Assembly: GCA_035293765.1 (NCBI GenBank)
Contig: DATGMF010000088.1
Span: 1-64,000, forward strand
Source of the DNA: DASRHT01 sp035293765
GTDB lineage: Bacteria > Chloroflexota > Ktedonobacteria > Ktedonobacterales > Ktedonobacteraceae
DNA length: 64,000 bases
Direction of reading: 5' to 3'
The notes under the pieces were generated by a model that was not told the origin of the DNA, searched no databases, and saw only the letters and a program-made list of their open reading frames with translations. Shown here in pieces: positions 17,489 through 24,960 of this stretch. The stretch's first letter is position 1. Every line of letters begins with the position of its first letter. Position numbers and translations under genes: made by a program.

Positions 17489-17659
17489 CTAACAAGCCAA
17501 AAGAGTGAGACAACCTTCTGAAGTATCACACAGAATAAAATGCGACGGGATGACTTGGTTTTCTTCTCCCTCATTGGAAACCTCAGAAATACGGATATCC
17601 AACTCAAAGATATCATCCTGGACTTCTTCAAAAAGAAATGAGGTAATATCTTTATTCAT
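17489..17659 (-). CDS. lanA: Class I lanthipeptide precursor
   Basis: 56 residues, short and easily overlooked. The leader is acidic and carries FELDIRIS (18-25), equivalent to the FNLD/FDLD box bound by LanB and LanC. The core region ends FILCDTSEGCLTLLAC, with Ser39, Cys44, Thr46, Ser47, Cys50, Thr52 and Cys56 available for rings. The last residue is Cys, so C-terminal decarboxylation by the island's LanD is conceivable. A GGGAG box lies 11 nt upstream of the ATG. It is 76 nt downstream of the S41 protease gene on the same strand and close to lanC and lanB, which are on the opposite strand. It is the only class I-type precursor I can find here. Confidence 0.85.
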   Translation of the reverse strand: MNKDITSFLFEEVQDDIFELDIRISEVSNEGEENQVIPSHFILCDTSEGCLTLLAC

Positions 17660-17735
17660 GGAATGCTATACTCCCTTCGTCCTAAAAGAAAAACGCCTAT
17701 TCATGAAAAACTTTTTATTTTCCCAGGCCAGACAC

Positions 17736-18908
17736 CTAACAGCTTTCTTCATCCCACAGCCACTGGAGAGCGGCTTGTAAAACAGGATCATCTTTCTCAC
17801 CGAAGTGGGGCCAATCGACTTTGACATAGTGGTCAGGAGGGATCGGACCATTAAAGACATTCCCTGTTCGATCTGCCCCCCAATAAGAGGTCAGGAATAT
17901 TTTTGCCCCATCGGACAACTCTTTCAGATCATTGCCAGTTGGTACCCCATAGGTAGGTTCTCCAAAACTGCGCGTCCTGGGACGTCCGCGAAACGCCAAA
18001 ACGACAAATTCTCCAGAACTACCAGTGCTTTGACTGCTGGTAAGCACTGCTACAGGCGGTAATGGGTGTTGAAGCTGGTACGGATTTTTTACTTCCTCTG
18101 CAAGCTTTTCCCATCGCTCTTGTGCATAGGCTTTCCCATCACGATAGAAAATTGGGACTTTCTCCCAGGGAGAAACCAATGCAAGACATTCCCCTTCCCC
18201 CAAAAGAGAGCCGATCCCAGCAAGCATCGGCCACATGTTTCCTCCACTGTTACGGCGCAGGTCGAGCACCCAGCCAGAGACCCCCGCCTGATCAATCTCC
18301 CTAAGAAGTCTCTGTGTCTCTGCCATATACAACTGTTTGTGTTCTAAATTGCCAGGCAGGTCAGGCAAATCTAAGTAACCAACCTTGTTAGCTATCAGTC
18401 GTCCCTCCGGGCTCCTCCTTTCATCATAGGAGGCGGCCTGTAAATGGACCGACCGAAGATCTTGTTGCCCCTTTGGCTGGAGTACCAAATCTACTTGTTC
18501 CTCATTTATCATCATCTGAAACTGCTGACGAGTCAATGTAGATAGAGGATGGTCATTGAGCTGAACAATTTGATCTCCAATGCGTATCCCGGCTTGATTT
18601 GCAGGACTGTCAGAGAACACGACAATCACGACCCCTTCTGGATACGTGGAGCGCAACCCGATTCGTTTAGTCACACCTGCAAGGCGTCGTTGCTCTTTTT
18701 CTGGGCTCAGAAAAAAGCTGTGGTTGTCATTCAAGTGCTTTAAAGCAAGTTCAATACCTGGATAAGTATCAGCTGGTATCTGGGCATCATAGACCAAGTC
18801 AAAGACCTTCTGCCTCAGATCCAGCCAATTGATGAGATCTCGCCTGACAGCATTTGCCTGAATGTAGTCCAACGCCTCATTGAGATAGGCCATCGCCTCT
18901 GGGGTCAT
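17736..18908 (-). CDS. S41-family (C-terminal-processing-type) serine protease with PDZ domain
   Basis: 390 residues. The N-terminal helical region (to about 85) is followed by a PDZ-like segment (SPANQAGIRIGDQIVQLN, about 100-120). The S41 core has GVSGWVLDLRRNSGGNMWPM and the nucleophile region TSSQSTGSSGEFVVLAF, then GEPTYGVPTG. No signal peptide or transmembrane helix is visible, so it would be cytosolic, unlike CtpA. AGGAGG sits 7 nt before the ATG. It is transcribed divergently from lanC and immediately precedes the class I precursor. No subtilisin-type LanP is present, so this enzyme may remove the leader peptide or degrade the modified peptide (inference). Confidence 0.88.
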   Translation of the reverse strand: MTPEAMAYLNEALDYIQANAVRRDLINWLDLRQKVFDLVYDAQIPADTYPGIELALKHLNDNHSFFLSPEKEQRRLAGVTKRIGLRSTYPEGVVIVVFSDSPANQAGIRIGDQIVQLNDHPLSTLTRQQFQMMINEEQVDLVLQPKGQQDLRSVHLQAASYDERRSPEGRLIANKVGYLDLPDLPGNLEHKQLYMAETQRLLREIDQAGVSGWVLDLRRNSGGNMWPMLAGIGSLLGEGECLALVSPWEKVPIFYRDGKAYAQERWEKLAEEVKNPYQLQHPLPPVAVLTSSQSTGSSGEFVVLAFRGRPRTRSFGEPTYGVPTGNDLKELSDGAKIFLTSYWGADRTGNVFNGPIPPDHYVKVDWPHFGEKDDPVLQAALQWLWDEESC

Positions 18909-18932
18909 ACGCGAACCTCCTGATTAAGAGCA

Positions 18933-18997
18933 TAAACTGTAATATAGTCATGATACCACGACATTACCGGACAGTTTTTTGTCTAGTTCATTTGTTC
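18933..18997 (+). promoter_or_regulatory. Duplicated promoter element, copy 2, in the S41 protease/lanC divergent region
   Basis: This copy shares CTGTAAT, ATACCACGACA and the GACA-T(n)-GTCTAG hairpin with copy 1 (14702-14765), on the same strand, and lies about 110 bp before lanC. The left half of the copy 1 palindrome (GTGGTAT) is not conserved here, leaving only the ATACCAC half-site. A TTATAC -10-like hexamer follows near 19033. Confidence 0.6.
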
Positions 18998-19103
18998 CTC
19001 CTTTTACGCGTGGACGACCCCCAAAAGCTGTGTTATACTCTCACAACGATATCGCATTTTACCCTTTTACCCGCTCTACGAGAGACAAAAAGCAAGGAGG
19101 CTT

Positions 19104-20489
19104 ATGGAGAGCATTCGTCATGTTGCAGCCAAAGAATCAATTGATGGGAATCGGACTTCTCGTTCTCCCTGGAGAGTATTCCTTGATGAGCCACTCCGCA
19201 GCAAAGCGGAAGGAGCCTCGCTTTGGGTAGCAGAGCACTTGTGCGATCCTGAGTACGTGCAGCAGGTTGCAATTCTAGCCAAAGAGCAGAGTTCATCCTC
19301 ACAATGGGATCATTCTCATCCCTGGTCAGCAGCAGAGTTCGCTCTCTTCTATTGGCATATAGCCCTTTGTTTCCCTGGACAAAGCCGGCAAACGATTGCC
19401 CACCATTACTTGAAACTGGTTGCGACACGCAGTCAGCAGCGAAATTTGACTTCTCCAGGGCTTTTTGGCGGCGTTAGTGGCATCGCCTTTGTCATTCAGC
19501 AATTCAGCAAAGCTGGACAGCGTTACCAGCAAACGCTTACCCGGCTCCATCAATCCATTGCCGAACAAGTAAGGGGACACTCATCCTGGCATATACCACC
19601 CAATGGGGGTATAGCAGAACCAGAATTTGATCTTATTACCGGCGCTGCTGGCATAGTAGGGTATCTTGCCAGCGTTCCAACTCCTGATCTGGCTGTCCAG
19701 GATACGCTACACACGTTACTAGACTATCTGCTCGCTCTAACTGCTCCGGGAGAGGAGCCTGGAAAGGAACGATGGTTCAGTCCGCCATCTCTGCTTATTA
19801 CTGAACAGGCTCGCCATGACTATCCTTGTGGGCGTTTTAATTGCGGCCTGGCGCATGGCATTGCCGGTCCCCTTACAGCCCTGGCACTCGTTGCTATGGC
19901 AGGCTATGACGTTCCTGGCTTGCTTGAATCTATCGCCTATGTGAGTCAGTGGCTCGTTGATCATCAAATCTATGATGAATGGGGCGTTACCTGGCCCGCC
20001 GCTATTCCGTATGAACTGGCTTCTTCGCCTGAGCAATGGCGTTCACTTCCAGCGTCTCGTACAGCCTGGTGCTATGGCGCTCCCGGTATTGCTCGCAGTC
20101 TCTGGCTCGCCGGACAGGTTCTCAAAGAAGAGCGTTTGATGAACATTGCCCTTGATGCTCTCAAAGCTGTTTTACGTCGCCCCGAATCCGAACGCAACAT
20201 TTCAGCGCCCATCCTCTGTCATGGCAGCGCCGGACTTCTCCTGATTTGTCTGCATTTCGCTCACGAAAGCCTGGACCCATTCATCTTGGCGCACATTCCG
20301 CATCTAGTTGAGCGCATTCTAGAACAGTTTGATCCCCAAAGCCCGTTAGGCTTTCGTAACATCGAGCCAGGAGGCAGGCTGGTGGATCAGCCAGATTTGC
20401 TCACTGGCGCTGCTGGCACTGCGCTTGCTCTTCTTGCTGCTGCCTGTGAGGTGGCTCCTTCCTGGGATCGCCTGCTGCTGCTTTCTTAA
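19104..20489 (+). CDS. lanC: Class I lanthipeptide cyclase LanC
   Basis: 461 residues, close to NisC-like enzymes (about 415-450). LanC toroid repeats include FGGVSGIAFVIQQFS, ITGAAGIVGYLAS, GLAHGIAGPLTALAL, YGAPGIARSLW, HGSAGLLLICLHF and LTGAAGTALALLA. Zinc ligands are intact: Cys323 in AWCYGAPG, and Cys372-His373 in LCHGSAG. The enzyme catalyses Michael addition of Cys thiols to Dha/Dhb, forming lanthionine rings in the cytosol, normally at the membrane. AAGGAGG lies 5 nt before the ATG. lanB starts 30 nt downstream, forming a lanCB operon. Confidence 0.95.
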   Translation: MESIRHVAAKESIDGNRTSRSPWRVFLDEPLRSKAEGASLWVAEHLCDPEYVQQVAILAKEQSSSSQWDHSHPWSAAEFALFYWHIALCFPGQSRQTIAHHYLKLVATRSQQRNLTSPGLFGGVSGIAFVIQQFSKAGQRYQQTLTRLHQSIAEQVRGHSSWHIPPNGGIAEPEFDLITGAAGIVGYLASVPTPDLAVQDTLHTLLDYLLALTAPGEEPGKERWFSPPSLLITEQARHDYPCGRFNCGLAHGIAGPLTALALVAMAGYDVPGLLESIAYVSQWLVDHQIYDEWGVTWPAAIPYELASSPEQWRSLPASRTAWCYGAPGIARSLWLAGQVLKEERLMNIALDALKAVLRRPESERNISAPILCHGSAGLLLICLHFAHESLDPFILAHIPHLVERILEQFDPQSPLGFRNIEPGGRLVDQPDLLTGAAGTALALLAAACEVAPSWDRLLLLS

Positions 20490-20519
20490 ACCTTTCAATG
20501 ATGCTAAGAAGGGATTGTT

Positions 20520-23500
20520 ATGACCACAAAAAGCGATGTTCATTCATCTACTGCTGCTCTTTATCTCCCTGCCGATTTTTATCTCATACGCACTCCTGCA
20601 CTCTCAGCACACACATTTCAACATCTCTCCTCTATCGAGCCAGAAGAGGATATAAGTACTGCACATCTCAGTTCCTGGCTTCAGGCCCAATGTGAGACGA
20701 CGCAACAGCGCCTCTTGGAGATGAGCGCCCATCCTCAGATCGAGCAAGCGATCTGTGTTGCCAGTGCTTCGTTACATGAAAGTTTGGTCCAGGTGCGTCG
20801 TGGAGTAGCTCATCCCAACCGCGCCAAAAAAGCTCTCTCCAGTTTGTTACGCTATCTCATTCGTATGAGCACCCGTCCTACTCCCTTTGGCCTCTTTTCA
20901 GGAGTGGCGCTTGGCTTTTTTGGTGAAGAGACCAGAGGCCAATTAGCTACTCCTGCTATTCAACGATTTCGCACTCGACCAGATATGAACTGGCTCCTGG
21001 CGGTATTGAAGCAGATTGAAACCTCGCCGTCGGTGGTGAGGCAACTGACAGTTCAAACCAACCAACTGGCCGTTATTGCAGGCGGTCGCGTCTATCTGTC
21101 TACAACTGATCCTTATGGGCAACAGCGGCAAGAGGCCGTCTCCTTGCGGGCCACGCCCGTTGTACGCAAAGCCCTGGACCTTGCTCGCTTCCCTCTTCCC
21201 TATATAACCTTGCATGATGCGCTTCTCCAGGCGTTCTCTCCGGCGACCACCCAACAAGTTGAGCGCCTGCTGTGGCAGTTGTGGGAGCATGGCCTTCTGA
21301 TCAGCACGCTTCATCCCCCATTGACCAACGCTCAGCCAACGCAGTATCTGTATCAACAACTGGCAACGCTTTCAGACGTTGAAGAAACTCAGAATCTCTT
21401 GCGCGAAGTGCTTACACTCTCCACGGCATCCGATACCATTGGCATTGGAGGCAATCTTGGTGCCCTGAAAGAACTGGTCCAGACTCAGCAAACATTAGTC
21501 CCTGGCGAAAAACAGCAACAGCACATTCAGGTCGATAGCTTGCTTGCTTTGCAATCGCCAACACTCTCTACCAGCGTTGGAACGGCGGCGGCTCGCGCGG
21601 CGGAGCTTCTGCTTCGCCTCACCCCGCTCCCTCACGGAATCCCGGGTCTGCAAGAATATCGTCAACAATTTCTCGAAAAATATGGTCTTAATGCTGAGGT
21701 GCCCTTGCTCGAACTGCTCAGCCCTGAACTGGGTCTTGGTCCGCCTCCTGCCTACACACAGCCCTTGAAGGTCCCTCATGCTAACGCGTTTCCCCAGAAC
21801 TCCACATATGGGCAGCGTGAACGCCTTCTATTACGCTTAATGCAAGATGCTCTTAACAACCACTCCTTAGAAGTTGTATTAGATGAGGCTCATCTTGCCA
21901 CTCTGGAAACCTGGAAGCCTCGGCTAGAACAGGCTCCCCGCTCTCTAGAGATTTATCTGCAAATCCAGGCATCCTCTCGCGAAGCTATGGATCGTGGAGA
22001 GTTCTGCGCCGTTGTCAGCCCGAATCCTGGTGCTCCAGGTGGCGGTTGCTCCTTTGGGCGCTTTGTTGACCTGCTCGGGGAACCTGCCTTACAGGCGTTG
22101 CAACGCCTGCTCGGACGAGAGGAAGCGCTTGAGCCGGAGTGCATTTTTGCCGAACTGAGTTATCAGCATAGCCACGCTCGTACCTCCAATGTCGCACTCC
22201 GTCCCTGGTTGCGTCCCTACGAAATTGCTGTCGGCGTGACCCCTTCTGGACCTGTTGAGCGTGTTATTCTTTTGCAAGACCTTGTGGTTGGCATACGCGA
22301 TGACCGCTTTTATCTGCGTTCTCAACGCCTCAACAAACGAGTGATCGTGAGCCAGTTGCATATGCTCAACTTCTCACAAGCTCCTCATGTCTGCCGCTTT
22401 CTGCTCGAAATCGCCTCTGACGGCGTCCCCCTCCTCTCCAGTTTCAATTGGGGCAGCCTCTCTACTGCTCCGTTTCTGCCTCGTATCACAGTCCGGCAGA
22501 CTCCCTCCGCATCTTTAGTGCTCAGCCCTGCTTGCTGGAATCTCGAAGCGACGACTATTCAGCCGCAAGGTACAGGAACTTCTGAGGATTGTCTGTTCCA
22601 GGGGCTACAGCACTGGCGTCAACAGTGGCGGGTTCCTCGCTATATCTACCTGACAGAGGCCGATAACCGCCTCCTCCTTGATCTTGAAAACCCGTTGATG
22701 GTCGCAGAGTTGTGCGCATCGCTCAAGCGGCTGAAAGCAGGACAGCACATCACGCTCCAGGAACTGCTTCCCGACTTCGAGCACCTCTGGCTCACAGATG
22801 GGCAAGGCGCTCCCTATTTTTCCGAGATCGTGATACCCTTGTTGCGACGAGACGCATTCGAGCCTCGATTATCTCAAGCTCACCAGGCCAATACAGATGC
22901 GGTCCGCAAGAATACACCTCTTCAGACCAGCGTTACTCCTTCTCATGCTGTTACTCAGCAAGTGCGGGTCTTCTATCCAGGTGATGCCTGGAATTATGTG
23001 AAACTCTACTGCACGCCTGCACAACAGGAAGAGATTATTGCAGGTCCTCTGTGTGATATTGTCCAACAGTTGCGCGAACGCGAACTGATTGATCGCTGGT
23101 TTTTTCTCCGTTACGCTGATCCACAGCCCCATTTACGTCTCCGCATTCATGCTCACGCAATCGAGCGGAGCCAGCCAGCTCTTGACGTGTTGCTTTCCTG
23201 GAGCCATCAGCTTGCTACACGCGGCTTGATCCAGCGTTTCGTTCTTGACACCTACGAACGAGAAGTGGCCCGCTATGGAGGTCCCGCAGCCATTGATGTG
23301 CTGGAAGAGATCTTTAGTGTTGATAGCGATATATGCATGAACATCATTGCTGCCCAGTATACCCACCGCCTGACGCTAGAGCCTCTTGCTATTGCCGTTG
23401 TCAGCCTGGATCGCTTTTTTGCTGTCTGGGGGTACGATAGAGGGCAGCGTCTACAATGGCTCCAGAAGCGAACGGAGCAATATACATTTCGTAAGCAGTT

Positions 23501-23810
23501 CTATCCGAAACGCAAACACTATTGTGAACTGCTGACTTCCTGGGAGAAAGATGGCGACGCCGAGTTAACTACTCAGCGCACTCTTCTTGACGAACTCATG
23601 GCCTCTTTGGAGGTCCAGCTTCCTCCTCTGGTGACACAAATACGTCATCTTGCTCAAACTGGCAAACTCTGGGGAACGGAAGAAGATTTGCTGGCAAGTT
23701 TGGCTCATATGCAGAAGGTGCGCCTTCTCGATCTAGATACGCACAAAGAGCAACAGATGTATGCATTTTGGCGCTACACATTAGAAAGTATACAGCTACG
23801 CAAGCAGTAG
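20520..23810 (+). CDS. lanB: Class I lanthipeptide dehydratase LanB (full-length)
   Basis: 1096 residues, as expected for a full-length LanB. The glutamylation domain (about 1-750) contains RYLIRMSTRPTPFGLFSGVA and FCAVVSPNPGAPGGG. The C-terminal elimination domain (about 815-1085, thiopeptide-type/SpaB_C) contains WNYVKLYCTPAQQEE, WFFLRYADPQPHLRLRIH and LDTYEREVARYGGPA. It dehydrates Ser/Thr using glutamyl-tRNA(Glu), then eliminates glutamate. AAGGGA is 6 nt before the ATG. Its likely substrate is the precursor at 17489-17659. No dedicated ABC transporter follows, unlike most class I clusters. Confidence 0.96.
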   Translation: MTTKSDVHSSTAALYLPADFYLIRTPALSAHTFQHLSSIEPEEDISTAHLSSWLQAQCETTQQRLLEMSAHPQIEQAICVASASLHESLVQVRRGVAHPNRAKKALSSLLRYLIRMSTRPTPFGLFSGVALGFFGEETRGQLATPAIQRFRTRPDMNWLLAVLKQIETSPSVVRQLTVQTNQLAVIAGGRVYLSTTDPYGQQRQEAVSLRATPVVRKALDLARFPLPYITLHDALLQAFSPATTQQVERLLWQLWEHGLLISTLHPPLTNAQPTQYLYQQLATLSDVEETQNLLREVLTLSTASDTIGIGGNLGALKELVQTQQTLVPGEKQQQHIQVDSLLALQSPTLSTSVGTAAARAAELLLRLTPLPHGIPGLQEYRQQFLEKYGLNAEVPLLELLSPELGLGPPPAYTQPLKVPHANAFPQNSTYGQRERLLLRLMQDALNNHSLEVVLDEAHLATLETWKPRLEQAPRSLEIYLQIQASSREAMDRGEFCAVVSPNPGAPGGGCSFGRFVDLLGEPALQALQRLLGREEALEPECIFAELSYQHSHARTSNVALRPWLRPYEIAVGVTPSGPVERVILLQDLVVGIRDDRFYLRSQRLNKRVIVSQLHMLNFSQAPHVCRFLLEIASDGVPLLSSFNWGSLSTAPFLPRITVRQTPSASLVLSPACWNLEATTIQPQGTGTSEDCLFQGLQHWRQQWRVPRYIYLTEADNRLLLDLENPLMVAELCASLKRLKAGQHITLQELLPDFEHLWLTDGQGAPYFSEIVIPLLRRDAFEPRLSQAHQANTDAVRKNTPLQTSVTPSHAVTQQVRVFYPGDAWNYVKLYCTPAQQEEIIAGPLCDIVQQLRERELIDRWFFLRYADPQPHLRLRIHAHAIERSQPALDVLLSWSHQLATRGLIQRFVLDTYEREVARYGGPAAIDVLEEIFSVDSDICMNIIAAQYTHRLTLEPLAIAVVSLDRFFAVWGYDRGQRLQWLQKRTEQYTFRKQFYPKRKHYCELLTSWEKDGDAELTTQRTLLDELMASLEVQLPPLVTQIRHLAQTGKLWGTEEDLLASLAHMQKVRLLDLDTHKEQQMYAFWRYTLESIQLRKQ

Positions 23811-23917
23811 TATCAGCACTGAGACTTTGCGCGCTTGCCCACTTGTACGACAATATATATGTAGTATCTGAGAATGTGTCTGATGCTCGACGCTATCACC
23901 TGCTTCAGCTCATCGTG

Positions 23918-23995
23918 GCGCGGCTTCGCCGCGCAAAAGGTGAGGGAGAGGATGCAGTACAGGCACGCTGCGCCTGTACTGCATCCTCTCCCTCA
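23918..23995. repeat. Two strong hairpins after lanB, one with a 24-bp perfect stem
   Basis: GCGCGGC-TTC-GCCGCGC (23918-23934) is a 7-bp hairpin. Positions 23941-23964 and 23972-23995 are perfect reverse complements (24 bp) around a 7-nt loop. No T-run follows, so this is not a classic intrinsic terminator. It may be a REP-type element or an mRNA-stabilising structure separating lanB from the PHP gene. Confidence 0.85.
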
Positions 23996-24091
23996 TGGAA
24001 GCGAGCACCGCAGGCACAAGCACGCGGGCGCGATGAGAATCAGACACATTCTGAAAGTAGGTCCGTTTTTCGATCAACAAAGGAGCGTGTC

Positions 24092-24955
24092 TTGACTTCC
24101 CTGACAACGAATCTCAAACTGAAACCTGACGCGATTGTTGACCTGCATATGCATACCTCTTATAGCGATGGGCGCTGGCCCGCGCAGCAATTGATTGATT
24201 ATCTTGTAGCTGAGGGCTTCGCTCTTGTCTCCGTGACTGACCACGACCGCGTGGATAAAGTTGCCGAAATTCAAGAACTCGCGGCACAGAAAGGGCTACC
24301 GGTGATCTCGGGCGTTGAGGTCAGCACCGAGTGGCAGGGCAAAATGGGACATATGCTCTGCTATGGCTTCGATCCAGCACATAATTATTTAAGCGACGTG
24401 ACTGAGAATGTCGAACGTTTGCAGTTAGAGAATACGCATCAGGTTAACGAGGAATTGCGGCGGCGCGGCTACGATTTCCCTCGCCAGGAGGAAATTCTGG
24501 CGGCCAATGATGGGCGGCTGCGTCTTCCCTCCGATAATATCCGACTTTTGCGCGAACATGGATATGCCGCGAGCTGGCAGGTTGCGATGCAGATGATCCG
24601 CGAGGCAGGCTTCCGCTCGATCATGGCGGATATGGCAGAGACAGTGAACGCCGCGCACCGCAGCGGTGCAGTCTGCCTGATAGCGCATCCTGGCCGTCGC
24701 GAAGGCGGCTTTACTTTTTATGATCCCGCCCTGCTTGACCAGGTGCGTCAGGAGATCCCCATTGATGGCATCGAGGTCTATCACCCCTATCATCGTCAGG
24801 ACATCATCGACGCATACCAGGAATACGTCCGGCAGCACGATCTGCTCTTTAGCGCTGGTTCTGACTCGCATTGTGTGCCCGGACGTATGCCAATAAAGCA
24901 TCGAGCCGAGGTCAGTCGTCGCTTACTGGCCCGGCTCGGCATTAGCGTCGAATAA
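24092..24955 (+). CDS. PHP-domain phosphoesterase (TrpH/RNase AM-like)
   Basis: About 287 residues. Metal-binding PHP motifs: DLHMHTSYSDG (HxH), VSVTDHDRV, VISGVEVST, LIAHPGRR and SAGSDSHC. Members hydrolyse 3',5'-nucleoside bisphosphates or trim RNA 5' ends using a trinuclear metal site. Start chosen as TTG at 24092, 6 nt after AAAGGAG. The reading frame stays open upstream to 23768, across the big hairpin and into the lanB 3' end, but that part has no family similarity. It probably is not part of the lanthipeptide pathway. Confidence 0.88.
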   Translation: MTSLTTNLKLKPDAIVDLHMHTSYSDGRWPAQQLIDYLVAEGFALVSVTDHDRVDKVAEIQELAAQKGLPVISGVEVSTEWQGKMGHMLCYGFDPAHNYLSDVTENVERLQLENTHQVNEELRRRGYDFPRQEEILAANDGRLRLPSDNIRLLREHGYAASWQVAMQMIREAGFRSIMADMAETVNAAHRSGAVCLIAHPGRREGGFTFYDPALLDQVRQEIPIDGIEVYHPYHRQDIIDAYQEYVRQHDLLFSAGSDSHCVPGRMPIKHRAEVSRRLLARLGISVE

Positions 24956-24960
24956 CTACG

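Noticed and set aside
23768..24091. N-terminal extension of the PHP protein into the lanB 3' end
   Set aside because: The extension crosses the 24-bp hairpin, has low-complexity translation, and the TTG at 24092 has AAAGGAG at proper spacing.
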